Shown here: positions 12,001 through 18,816 of the stretch, piece by piece
Layout of the letters: the number at the start of each line of letters is the position of its first letter
Position numbering within the stretch: position 1 is the first letter of the stretch
Assembly: GCA_019636445.1 (NCBI GenBank)
Contig: JAHBXO010000033.1
Span: 1-61,778, forward strand
DNA: 61,778 nt
Origin: Gemmataceae bacterium
GTDB lineage: Bacteria; Planctomycetota; Planctomycetia; Gemmatales; Gemmataceae
Reading direction: 5' to 3'
Translations under genes and position numbers: made by a program
Notes under the pieces: generated by a model
Told to the model about the DNA's origin: nothing
What the model saw: only the letters and a program-made list of their open reading frames with translations
Database searches by the model: none

Positions 12001-15000
12001 CGGCGACGGTGACGATGAGTTCGTCGTCGACGGCGGCACGAACATCATCGTCCACGGTAACGCCGACGCGGATACGATCACGGTCGCCGGCGGCACCGGC
12101 TGGTTCTTCGGCGACGCCGGCAACGATACCCTCGCCGCCGGCCTCGCCACCGGCGTCACGCTCTTCGGCGGTGCCGGCGAAGACGAGCGGATCGTCGCGG
12201 CCGGTGGAGCGTTCGGTGTCAACCTCTACGGCGGCGACGGCGACGATACCCTCCTGGCGGTCGAAGGCAGCGGCAGCGTGCTCGTCGGCGATGCCGGGCA
12301 GGACAAGCTGACCGCGATCTCGGCCGACAACGTCACGCTCTACGGCCTCGCCGGCGACGACCAATTCAATTGCCTCGGCGGTGCCAACGTCACTGCACTC
12401 GGCGACCTCAGCGTCTACGGTTTCACCGGCAACGACACCTTTACCATCTCCAACGGCACGAACGTCAACGTCTATGGCGAACGGGGCAACGACACGATCT
12501 CCGTCGCCGGCGGCACCGGCGTCAGCGTCTACGGCGGATCCGGGAACGACACGCTCACGGCCACCGGCGGCAACGATGTGTTGCTCGTTGGCAACTCCGA
12601 CAACGACACGATCCTGGGCCTCTCGACGCTCGGCGCGATCGGTTTCGGCGGCACCGGCAACGACATCCTCTACACCGCGGGCCTGGGCGGCGACATCTTC
12701 GTCGGCGAAGAAGGCGACGACCGCTATCAACTTTCCAATCCGACCGGTACGATCCTCGTCACGCTCGACGAAGTCCGCCGCCTCGGCGACGACGAACCGT
12801 TCCGCGATTCCTACGGCCACGGCACCGACGTGCTCGACCTCCGCTTCTTAGGCGCCGGCGTCTCGCTCGACCTGTCCCGCGTCGCCGGCAAAGTGGCCAC
12901 CGCCGGCGACCAACAAACCGTCATTACCGGCCTGAACCTCGTTCTCTTCGGCGTCTTCGATCAGGTCTGGGGTACGGCGTTCGCCGACACCATCATCGGC
13001 AACGACGCGAACAACACCTTCTTCGGCTTCGGCGGCAACGACACGCTTTTCGGCGGCGCGGGCAACGACACGCTTGTCGGCGGCGACGGCGACAACTCCC
13101 TCGTCGGCGGCGACGGCTCGGACGTGTTCCGATTCCAGTACGGCACGGCTCTTTCCGCGGGTCTCGACATCATCCAGGACAATGCCGCCGACACCGACAT
13201 GCTGGACTTCAGCCCGGTTTCGCCGTTCGTGACCGCCGGCGTCCTCTCCGACCTCGGCCTCGCGTCGACGCAGACCGTCGGCGGGGGCCGGAACTACGTC
13301 ATCGCCGGCGGCGCGGGCGTCGAAGGCGCCATCGGCACCAGCTTCGGCGATACGCTGTTGGGAACGTCGGCCAACGATTCTCTAGTTGGTAGCGGCGGAA
13401 ACGATTCCCTCGTCGGCGGACTGGGCAGCGATACCATCGCCGGCGGTTCCGGCGACAACACGCTGCTCGGCGGCGACGGGAACGACTGGTACGACCTCGC
13501 TCCCGCCGGCATCGATCGGATCACCGATACTTCCGGCTACGACTCGATCGACTTCAGCCAGGCCGATCGCGGCGTCGCTTTCACGCTTTCACTGGATGCC
13601 GGCCAACTCCAGACGGTCGACGCCGCCGGAAACCAGGTCTCGCTCAACGGGGTCTTCGAGCGGCTCATGGGCAGCAGCTTCGACGACATCCTGTCGGGCA
13701 ACTCCGCGAACAACGAGATCATCGGACGCAACGGCCTCGATGTCCTCAACGGTGCCGGCGGCGACGACTTCGTCGAAGGCGGCTACACGCAGGTTGTCCT
13801 CCTCGATTTCGACACCGACACGCGGCCGGGCGAGTACATCTACTCGCCGGCGACGCGGACGACGCTCCAGAACCGCTTCAACTCGCTGTTCGCGGCGTTC
13901 GGCCTCAAGTTCGTCGATTCGCCATCGATCGCACTGGCGGAGTCGGCGCGTTACGGCGGCCGATACGCGACCATTCGATTCAACAGCGGAGCGTCCGGCG
14001 GCGTCGCCAGCGAGATCGATCCGCGCAACGTGAATCTCATCGGCCTCACGCAGGTGAACGCCTTCGATTTCCTCGCGAGGTACCTGCCCGGCCAGCTCGC
14101 GCCCGCGCTGCTTGACAGTGCCATGCTCGAGCTTTCGTACTCGATCGGCGCGCACGAACTCGGCCACCTCATCGGCCTGCGCCACGCCGACGCCTTTGGG
14201 CCGATCGGCAGCGGCATCTACGTGGGCGGTTCGCTCACGTCCGACTCGTTCCGTTCCCCGCTGGATGCGATCGACGCGGAAGCCGGGTATGTCCTCGAAA
14301 TGAATGCCGTCGAAACCGGCCGCCACATCATGGCGTCGCCGCTCTCGCTTGGCATCGATCCGATGCAGTCCCTTTCCAACCCGTATCTCGGCGAACGCGA
14401 AGCACTCAAACTGACCTTCGCGCTCTACGGTTCGTCGGTCGGCGAGCAACTCGCGCCGCACGGCAGCGTCGCCACGGCGATGCCGCTCGATCTCAAGCCG
14501 ATCCTCGTGCCGAATACGCTCCGCGTCGGCGATGCGAACTACGGCGCGACTTTCTCCGTCTTCGCCGTCGCCGTCTCCGGTTCGATCGCCCTCGACGGCA
14601 CGGGCCGATCCGAAAACGACTACTACGTCTTCGGCGGCAAGGCGAACGACATCTACACGTTCGAGCTGTCGTCGCGAACCGCCAGCCGTTTCGCCGGCCG
14701 GCAGATCGACGGCATCCTCAAGCTGTACAACGCCGCCGGCCAGCTCGTCGCCAGCAACGACGACGACTTCGAATCGCAGGATTCGCTCATCGTCGACTTC
14801 AAGGTTCCGGCGGACGGCACGTACTACCTCGTGGTCGATACCTTCACCGACGCCACGACACCCGATACCGACACCGGCCGCTATGAATTGCTCGCCTACC
14901 GTCTGGCCGGCGGCTCGCCCGCCGGTCGCGGCGATACGATCATCGGCAGTTCGGGCGCCGACACGCTCAAGAGTTCCACCGGCCCCGACGTGATCCAGAT

Positions 15001-17578
15001 CACGCCCGACGCCACCGCCAATCGCATCGTTACGGAATCGAAGGTCGCCGTCGTCGACATCACCCAGAACCCGACCTACGACGATGCGACCATCGTCGGC
15101 GATCCGATCGTGATCGGCGCAAACAGCGCCCCGACCTTCACGGCCGCCCCGGCCACCGCCGCGATCGGCGAAGGATCGAAGCTTCAACTGGTCTACTCCG
15201 CGATCGACCCCGACTTCACGGCGGTTGTTTACGATCTGATCAACGGGCCGGCCGGCGCGGCCATCGATGCCACATCCGGCGTCTTCCAGTGGCTGCCGAC
15301 CGACAATGGGACGTTCGCCTTCTGGGTGCGCGCCACCGACATCGCCGGCGTTTCGACCAAGACGGCCGTCTCCGTAGCCGTAACCAACGTCGCGCCGACC
15401 GCAACGCTCACCGGCGTGCCGGCATCGTCGCCGGAAGGCACGGCGCTCGTCTTCGGAGCCACGGTTTCGGACGCTTCGCCCGCCGACCAGACCGCCGGTT
15501 TCACGTACGACTGGAAGGTGATCAACCTCGCCGGCAATATCCAGGTCGCGTCCGGGACGGGTACGACGATCGCGTACACCCCGCCGAACAACGGCAACTA
15601 TCGGGTTAGCCTGACGGTACGGGACAAGGACACCTCGACCGGAACGGCCAGCCAGGATTTCGTCGTGACCAACGTCGCTCCGACCGCCACGATCTCCACC
15701 GGCGCCGCCAGCGTCGCGGAAGGTTCGCCCGCGAACTTCACGGCGACGGCGTCCGATCCGTCAACCCTCGATACGTCGGCCGGATTCGCATACACCTGGA
15801 AAGTCAACGGTGCCACGCTGCTTTCCGGCACCGGGAAAACCGCCTTCTCCTACACGCCCAAGGTCAACCGGACCGACACCGTCACCGTCACCGTCACCGA
15901 CGCCGACGGCGGGTCGAATACGGCCACGTACCTGCTCCCCGTCACGAACGTCGCCCCGACGATTTCGACATTCACGGTGACCACCGCGCCGGCAAACCGG
16001 CTCGAAGGGTCGCCGCTGACCGCAACCGTGTCATTCACCGATCCCGGCCGCGTCGGCAACGGCGGCACCGAAACCTACAGGGTGACCTGGACCGTCACCG
16101 GTTCGAACGGTCAGGGTGAAACGGTGACGGTCCTTGCAGACGGCGCGTCACCGGTCTCCTACACGTTCGTGCCCGTGGACAACGGCACCTACGACATTCG
16201 CGCGACCGTGACCGAGGATAACGCCGACGCGGCGACCACGTCCCAGTTGATGACGGGCGTCACCGTCGCGAACGTCGCACCGACCGCTTCGGTCTCCGTG
16301 CCGTCGAGCGCCCTGATCAACGAAGCCGTCGGCTTCGTATTCAACGCCGCCGACCCCGGAGCGATCGACCAGTCTTCGAATTTCACCTTCACGATCGACT
16401 GGAACAATGATGGCATCGTCGATCAAACGCTGGTTGGCCCCAGCGGACTGACCGTTTCGAAGAGCTTCGCGACGGCGGGCCTGCAAACCGTGCGCGTGAC
16501 GGCGACCGACCGCGACGGCACGGCCAGCGCCTTCGCCACCGCGGTCGTCGATGTCGTCCCGGCCGAGAACGAGACCGGACTGCTCAAGATCTTCGGGACG
16601 AGCGGCACCGACGCCGTCAGCGTCCGCCAGAACAAGAACGGCCTGTTCTGGGAGCGCAACGGCGTTCGCTACGGCCCGCTCACCGGCATCGACAAGATCG
16701 TCGTCTTCGGCGGCGACGGCCACGACGAGATCCGCGTCGAAGGCAGCGTGACGATCCCGGCGGAACTCCACGGCGAGGCCGGCAACGACACCCTCACCGC
16801 CGGTGCCGGCAACGACACGCTATACGGTGGCGAGGGCGATGATGAACTCGTCGCGACGACCGGCGACGACCTCCTGTTCGGCGGAACCGGTAACGACCTG
16901 CTCCGCGCCGGCGACGGCAACGACACACTGCACGGCGGCGAGGGCAACGACGACCTCCGCGCGGCCAAGGGGAACGATCTCCTGTTCGGCGATGCGGGCA
17001 ACGACACTCTCCGCGGTGGACAGGGCAACGACACCCTCCACGGCGGCGACGGCAACGACGACCTACGCAGCGGACAAGGGCACGGCGTCCTTTACGGCGA
17101 GGCCGGTAACGACACCCTCCGCGGCGGGAACGGGAACGACTCGCTCTTCGGCGGCGACGACAACGACGAACTCCGTGGCGGCGGCGGCAACGACCACCTG
17201 GATGGCGGCCTCGGATTCTTCGACACGCTCGACGGCGGCGACGGCAACGACACGCTCGTCGACCCCAATGGCGCTGTCGACGTCCGCGGCGGCGGCGACA
17301 TCGATTCGATCAGCCTCGTCTTCGCGGCTTTGCCGGTCGGGGTCACGCTTCCGGCCGTCACGGTCGACGGCGGTACCGGGAACGACGCCGTCAGCATCGT
17401 GTCCGTGAATTCCGCCCTGGTGCTGGATTTGCAGGGCGGAAACGGCGATGATACCTACGACCTCGCCGGAACCTGGACGCGGATCGACGTGCGCGGCGGC
17501 AGCGGCCGCGACACCGTCCGCCGGAACGGCGCCACCGGCCTCGTCACGCTTCACGGCGTCGAGGTCGACCTGCCCTGA
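74..17578 (+). CDS. Giant secreted multidomain adhesin-like protein with beta-helix, PKD, RTX and metzincin-type regions
   Basis: About 5834 aa from the ATG at 74. A TTG at 23, preceded by GAGGA, would add 17 residues; an ATG at 131 would shorten it by 19. The Arg-rich N-terminus leads to LELEDRVTPA, a motif shared with two other secreted proteins here. Domain order by nucleotide: a CSLREA-like start (GAGSLRQAILDAN) and dozens of NVISGN/GNYIGTDxxGT repeats, a right-handed beta-helix, about 190-7210; about seven PKD/Ig-like domains, 7530-9460; an RTX-type Gly/Asp array dominated by TLYGGDGDD, 9560-13790; a segment with HELGHLIGLRH (14153-14185) and a following HIMASP Met-turn candidate (14323); a PPC-like domain, 14520-14920; a cadherin/Ig-like and four PKD domains, 15115-16560; and a final GGxGNDTLxGG block, 16690-17260. 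The family features imply an exported, calcium-binding surface protein. Adhesion or matrix function is inference. Codon composition shifts at about 5150-6110. Confidence 0.9.
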   Translation: MLFRSRRRSNTGRRKTWDTMDKQFEVRLKLLELEDRVTPATFTVTTTADSGAGSLRQAILDANATGGADFIFFSIGGGGTQTIALSTPLPALTDEVIIAGNTQPGYTSTPLIRVNGSGIGTVADGIVFSPGSSNSTINALDVGGFNGNGVTINVSNVNVRLSYIGATTANSSQGILVNTASNLIGANVISGNGAHGIAFNAGTATNNNLHGNIIGLLADGTTTKANTLAGISFDNGASLNNIGSGLAAQRNIISGNGTAGILIAAAAGTGNVINDNYIGTDISGTLDRGNSETGISIAAGADAQSILNNVISGNDDYGIFTQSDSNIIQGNRIGTNAAGDADLGNTLTGIYLFAASSNIIGVDGNGTGDAAEGNLISGNNAYGIFIQGDSDNTVIAGNFIGTNAAGDSKIANDAGGVHFFNDFLANDTRIGTDANGTSDALERNVIAGNANYGLVDFGVDTIIAGNYVGLAADGSTGLSNSNGGVSLAGVGATVGGTTAAARNVISGNFGFGVAVSTADALDNTIIGNYIGTNAAGTAKVPNAFEGIRIETGAKNTTIGGTTAGERNVISGNSNGIVVLNSTTVAIRGNYIGVDATGAASLGNQQRGIYIDTSTGVTIGAAVAGAGNVVSGNGTQGITINNAAGVVVAGNFIGTDAAGSTAIGNAQNGLTLSNGATNATIGGSTALARNVISGNIQTGITLNDSGTTGNKIQGNYIGTNAVGTGALGNDRGILLDVGTAGNIVGTDGDGTNDATEGNLISGNSGAFGYGVHISQSDGNTVAGNIIGLKAGGAAALGNTVGIVVNFGSSGNIIGTNADTTSDAAERNVIAGNTASGISIEASDSTTIAGNYVGTDAVGTAALGNGGAGIAFISGSSGNTVGGITAASRNVVSGNSNSGILFDSDAESNTVIGNYIGTDATGNTSLANGGNGVQFNSTSKLNFIGGVAVEERNIISGNTGNGVLINTTGTDGQYIYGNYIGLDVDGEVALGNLASGIFVSRGQTSIIAGNVVSGNALAGIEINGSNSKSNTVRGNFIGLNAAGDAAVANGNQGLVIANGATLNTVGGTSALARNTISGNNDSGVVIDGSGTSNNTVIGNYIGTNAAGTAALPNPKGLVISGGATNNTVGGGAAGAGNLISGNTNEGISLESNSNIVQGNYIGTNAAGTAAIANADGIGIGASSNLIGTDGDGVADSAERNVISGNTSSGIYIVGGGGNRIAGNYIGTAAGGTGSLPNTDGIFLQSTSGNIIGTNGSNDAFNANERNIISGNTDRGIVLDGANIVAGNSIGLDKNGNALGNQFGIQLTGVGARVGTDSNGTADTDERNVIGGNSNAGIIMSSEAATVAGNYIGLDPTGLLARGNTVYGIHINTGGKDNIIGGTTAAGRNVIAANNVGVGFTDAGTKNNQLIGNYIGTDKTGNAKVANNLAIVMGPGTSNNIIGQAGAGNVISGTNGDAVRVAGSINNKFQGNIIGLGADGSTLLANGGYGLGFFSSATGNLIGGSGAGEGNVISGNGLSGIDISDGSTGIVIQGNLIGTDATGTAAKPNADYGIVSTLAVTIGGTTAGARNIISGNTKSGIYLLNADSSIIQGNYIGLDKAGNNPLGNGIHGLHLLSADNVTIGGTAAGAGNVIGGNTTDGIHAQAGSGNTIQGNYIGVNATGTADLGNGESGIRFNGSTNNLIGGTSVGAGNLISGNDEYGIRLYNTADNNQVYGNLVGTNAAGTTAIGNSWGGIQIQASNNTVGGNTAAHRNIVSGTKQFDVFGGANSGTGIAVYDAGFLTVTNNTIRGNYVGTDITGTISLPNYHSGIALATSVVGNINSIGGPGAGDGNLISGNGVIGGYIAGAGILVWGTDNQSILGNRIGTTADGSNQLGNKGSGIVFYGDSSNNTVGGVSGYAGGTLTGAGNLISGNLAHGIHIINGGGDSANNIIHGNFIGTDHSGTLAIGNVDTGIVTEGTNTQIGGTTASRMNLISGNKFGIGIDGGDAVIIVGNYVGTNFAGTGAIPNTNSGVVLFNDANNNTIGGTIAGSRNLISGNSLNGITITSSGTGNTVAGNYIGTDVTGTARLGNGIVGVSVVSAGSGVTIGGATSASRNIISGNDRSFGINVTNANNITVRNNYIGTDATGSAALGNRGGGIVFQGASGTGSIRDNVVSGNKANLDVGGTNIGHGIETGSYAGVTITGNIVGLNAAGTAKLGNTASGISSGAYIGGSTAAERNIVSGNMTNGIVAANNAIVRGNYIGTDITGTLAGLGNASSGILVLDVTNVSIGGTGAGEGNVISGNVGHGVLVTNLGSNGNAIVGNLIGTDKTGASAVPNSVGVGVRFGATGTIIGAPVGSSDPATANRIRFNTTGVQIEATAGAGNLVRLNQIYGNTTANYINATGSPTSPSIGLAVANTTYTRVMGSLSGTPGATLTVDFYEANPGGESAARRLLGTALVVLDGTGSATYDLQLPTATNPGYGVVATVSTVAAGTSAFGGPQMALEPITISVRAPEISPEGTEITLAARVSTDRPNAVFTFEWNVIRVGFPGVVAEGEDNSLVFTPPDNGTYRATLIVRDIVNNESVAFVVPDITVTNVAPFPTVWNRATDQPIGDASIPTGGTLQLRGTFTDPGIADTHAIQWLVNGVPVPGANAANFDFTSPTAGRYIVSFRVTDNSGAAGEFAVAVTVRGAINATIANLPNASLEGVRLTAAAQLDGLLNATTLRYAWTATKNGTLFASLASTPTNQNAEFSFTPDDNANYIVSLTVTDPDTGASATAQHAVVVGNAAPAVRLDSLTANPALGQPLSFAAVATDPGTNATNNDLVQYKWSVVGPAGVAIPNGLSANFRFTPTVPGLYFVSVTATDKDGGLAGDSRMLELVAGSRTVTVGGLPVGAVNEGTTLNLTASTTAPGVSFSYSWSVTRSGVPVGGGGGANFTLPLRQEGDYTVRVTAIGSDNSVGTATHVVMAVNAPPTAAIAPTPTTVVEGSMVNFVGLAADPAGVDDALTLTWTATGPGIAGTLVATGREFPFTLPNDGAYTVTFTAKDSSGASATASRVVSGVNAAPQVTILNDGSAPGAFAFKAAVVEPGPIDKTGLTYQWYVNGAKIAGATAATFSTATPGLVAVEVSDDDATTLAVTEVHLVAGTAPFVVPTPAATTTQVLVVGDAGANTIDAKSIAIPVVLDGGAGNDTLYGGSAGDVLIAGDGAANLLDGGAGDNLFIAGAGNDTMIGGTGNDVYCLKFSQDTIADAGGYDTLDASGVTVGITLNMTLVGPQPVYAGSTVDLAGDFEKLIGTSQNDTLYGGDGDDIDGGFGADTLVALAANVTLYGGEGDGEDMLVAEPGATGTVLEGGGGGDTLIARAPEVTLYGGDGDDDFQLTSDAIGAVVQGGSGGDSIVSAANNVTLYGGDGDDTLDIANGSNIVAVGGDGTATTGEATLLSQSGNDTILVGSVNGITLYGGDGDDAVLIDGASNAVAIGNDGADTLVANGTNVALVGDGGVDTLVALDGSGITLYGGDGGDDLIAGGGDGTVLVGGAGDDQLVAANPDGGVTLYGGDGDDELIVNSIESLTVPDATGGTTVLDPVAGMNIYADGGTDNDTMTVGAGTAITLYGGDGDDVAFATGGSNIALAGGADNDVLVAANSGGTITLYGGDGDDTLVTGTGGFDLPSGDGPVEIPGGSPTAVTLYGGDGDDLAIVAGDGVVASGNAGADQFLLVGGSNITLYGGDGDDEFVLGGERVTYELPGGDTVFTSSPSNVAIVGGSGGNDYHLLGGESVTLYGGDGDENFDIAGGTGIAAIGGAGADDMRVGGNANSITLYGGDGEEDIQIVGGSDVQVNGNAGNDEILVTDGTNVVVRGLEDNDTMVATGGTGVTLYGGDGDDDLFAMDPAGSPVLVGGDGNDRLVANPDVAVTLYGGDQDETVIAPTSDGNNIVLVANQGDDILVVQGGSFITLYGGDGDDGIILDSGSAIAVDGGTGGDTFIVQSVGTGVTLFGGDGDDEFVVDGGTNIIVHGNADADTITVAGGTGWFFGDAGNDTLAAGLATGVTLFGGAGEDERIVAAGGAFGVNLYGGDGDDTLLAVEGSGSVLVGDAGQDKLTAISADNVTLYGLAGDDQFNCLGGANVTALGDLSVYGFTGNDTFTISNGTNVNVYGERGNDTISVAGGTGVSVYGGSGNDTLTATGGNDVLLVGNSDNDTILGLSTLGAIGFGGTGNDILYTAGLGGDIFVGEEGDDRYQLSNPTGTILVTLDEVRRLGDDEPFRDSYGHGTDVLDLRFLGAGVSLDLSRVAGKVATAGDQQTVITGLNLVLFGVFDQVWGTAFADTIIGNDANNTFFGFGGNDTLFGGAGNDTLVGGDGDNSLVGGDGSDVFRFQYGTALSAGLDIIQDNAADTDMLDFSPVSPFVTAGVLSDLGLASTQTVGGGRNYVIAGGAGVEGAIGTSFGDTLLGTSANDSLVGSGGNDSLVGGLGSDTIAGGSGDNTLLGGDGNDWYDLAPAGIDRITDTSGYDSIDFSQADRGVAFTLSLDAGQLQTVDAAGNQVSLNGVFERLMGSSFDDILSGNSANNEIIGRNGLDVLNGAGGDDFVEGGYTQVVLLDFDTDTRPGEYIYSPATRTTLQNRFNSLFAAFGLKFVDSPSIALAESARYGGRYATIRFNSGASGGVASEIDPRNVNLIGLTQVNAFDFLARYLPGQLAPALLDSAMLELSYSIGAHELGHLIGLRHADAFGPIGSGIYVGGSLTSDSFRSPLDAIDAEAGYVLEMNAVETGRHIMASPLSLGIDPMQSLSNPYLGEREALKLTFALYGSSVGEQLAPHGSVATAMPLDLKPILVPNTLRVGDANYGATFSVFAVAVSGSIALDGTGRSENDYYVFGGKANDIYTFELSSRTASRFAGRQIDGILKLYNAAGQLVASNDDDFESQDSLIVDFKVPADGTYYLVVDTFTDATTPDTDTGRYELLAYRLAGGSPAGRGDTIIGSSGADTLKSSTGPDVIQITPDATANRIVTESKVAVVDITQNPTYDDATIVGDPIVIGANSAPTFTAAPATAAIGEGSKLQLVYSAIDPDFTAVVYDLINGPAGAAIDATSGVFQWLPTDNGTFAFWVRATDIAGVSTKTAVSVAVTNVAPTATLTGVPASSPEGTALVFGATVSDASPADQTAGFTYDWKVINLAGNIQVASGTGTTIAYTPPNNGNYRVSLTVRDKDTSTGTASQDFVVTNVAPTATISTGAASVAEGSPANFTATASDPSTLDTSAGFAYTWKVNGATLLSGTGKTAFSYTPKVNRTDTVTVTVTDADGGSNTATYLLPVTNVAPTISTFTVTTAPANRLEGSPLTATVSFTDPGRVGNGGTETYRVTWTVTGSNGQGETVTVLADGASPVSYTFVPVDNGTYDIRATVTEDNADAATTSQLMTGVTVANVAPTASVSVPSSALINEAVGFVFNAADPGAIDQSSNFTFTIDWNNDGIVDQTLVGPSGLTVSKSFATAGLQTVRVTATDRDGTASAFATAVVDVVPAENETGLLKIFGTSGTDAVSVRQNKNGLFWERNGVRYGPLTGIDKIVVFGGDGHDEIRVEGSVTIPAELHGEAGNDTLTAGAGNDTLYGGEGDDELVATTGDDLLFGGTGNDLLRAGDGNDTLHGGEGNDDLRAAKGNDLLFGDAGNDTLRGGQGNDTLHGGDGNDDLRSGQGHGVLYGEAGNDTLRGGNGNDSLFGGDDNDELRGGGGNDHLDGGLGFFDTLDGGDGNDTLVDPNGAVDVRGGGDIDSISLVFAALPVGVTLPAVTVDGGTGNDAVSIVSVNSALVLDLQGGNGDDTYDLAGTWTRIDVRGGSGRDTVRRNGATGLVTLHGVEVDLP

Positions 17579-17583
17579 TCGCC

Positions 17584-18816
17584 ATGCACGTGCTGTTCGT
17601 TCACCAGAACTTCCCCGCCCAGTTCGGGCCGTTCGCGTCCCGGCTGGCGCGGCGGCCCGGCTGGCGCTGCACCTTTGCCACGGCCAAGGCGAGCGGCGCG
17701 ATCCCCGGCGTCGAGATCATCGTCCATGAAAACAAAGGCGGCGCCAGCGAACGCACGCACTACTGCTCGCGCACCTTCGAAAACGCCATCTGGCAGACGC
17801 ACGCCGTCCACGACGCCCTCGCCGCCCGGCCCGACATTCAGCCCGACCTGATCGTCGGCCACTCCGGCTTCGGCTCCACCCTCTTCCTTCGCGAACTCTA
17901 TCCGAACGCCCGCATCGTCAATCTCTTCGAGTTCTTCTACCGCACGACCGGCGCGGACATGGATTTCCGAACCGACTTTCCTTCCAAGCCGCTCGACAAA
18001 CTCCGGGCCCGCGCGCGGAACGCCACGATCCTGCTCGACCTCGACAACTGCGATCTCGGCTACAGTCCGACAGAGTGGCAGCGAAGCCTGCTGCCGGCCG
18101 AGTACCATCCGAAGGTCCGAACGGTCTTCGACGGGATCGACACGAACCTGTGGAAGCCGATGCCGGGCGCACCACGGCGGATCGGGGACCGCGCCGTACC
18201 GGCCGACATGAAGATCGTCACGTACGTCGCGCGCGGTTTCGAGTCGATGCGCGGCTTCGACATCTTCATGCGGGCGGCGAACATCATCTGCAAGCGGCGG
18301 TCGGACGTCATCTTCGCAGTCGTCGGCCAGGATCGGGTCTGCTACGGCGGCGACGAAAAGCATACCGGGGGCCGGTCGTTCAAGGATTGGGTGCTGTCGC
18401 GCGACACCTATGACCTCTCGCGGTTCGTCTTCACCGGTCTGCTGCCGGAATCGGCGCTCGCCCGATTGCTGGCCGTCTCGGACCTTCACATCTACCTGAC
18501 GGTACCGTTCGTGCTGTCGTGGTCGATGTTGAACGCGATGGCGTGCGGCGCGGTCGTGCTCGGCTCGGACACGCCGCCGGTGCGCGAGGCGATCGCGCCT
18601 GGCCGCACGGGGTTGCTCGCCGACTTCTTTTCGCCCGAAGCGTTCGCCGACGCCGCCGACCGCGCCCTCGACGACATCGCGGGCCATCGCCCGCTCGGCG
18701 AAGCCGCCCGCGCCCACATACTCGAACGATACTCGCTGGACGTTTGCCTGCCGAAGTTCGACGCCCTCTTGAACGACGCGATGGCCCGCCGCCCCCGAAC
18801 GGGAGATACACCGTGA
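17584..18816 (+). CDS. Glycosyltransferase family 4
   Basis: 410 aa, starting 5 nt after the stop of the giant protein gene. The N-terminal Rossmann-like half begins MHVLFVHQNFPAQFGPF, as in the Glyco_trans_4_3 type of GT4 acceptor domain. The C-terminal half carries the GT-B donor-nucleotide pattern, including VLGSDTPPVREAI followed by GRTGLL, with the catalytic-type Glu in VREA. There is no signal peptide, so the enzyme should be cytoplasmic and transfer a sugar from an activated donor. The acceptor is unknown. Tight spacing to the upstream surface protein and a 4-nt GTGA overlap with the downstream kinase imply translational coupling. Glycosylation of the giant protein or of envelope polysaccharide is inference. 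No strong ribosome-binding site precedes the ATG, which fits coupling. Confidence 0.88.
   Translation: MHVLFVHQNFPAQFGPFASRLARRPGWRCTFATAKASGAIPGVEIIVHENKGGASERTHYCSRTFENAIWQTHAVHDALAARPDIQPDLIVGHSGFGSTLFLRELYPNARIVNLFEFFYRTTGADMDFRTDFPSKPLDKLRARARNATILLDLDNCDLGYSPTEWQRSLLPAEYHPKVRTVFDGIDTNLWKPMPGAPRRIGDRAVPADMKIVTYVARGFESMRGFDIFMRAANIICKRRSDVIFAVVGQDRVCYGGDEKHTGGRSFKDWVLSRDTYDLSRFVFTGLLPESALARLLAVSDLHIYLTVPFVLSWSMLNAMACGAVVLGSDTPPVREAIAPGRTGLLADFFSPEAFADAADRALDDIAGHRPLGEAARAHILERYSLDVCLPKFDALLNDAMARRPRTGDTP

Noticed and set aside
8690..12820. A minus-strand open frame of 1376 codons antisense to the giant gene
   Set aside because: It mirrors the GC-rich RTX repeats of the plus-strand gene, gives a repetitive Val/Ala/Asp/Arg-rich product without domains, and the plus-strand frame explains the region fully.
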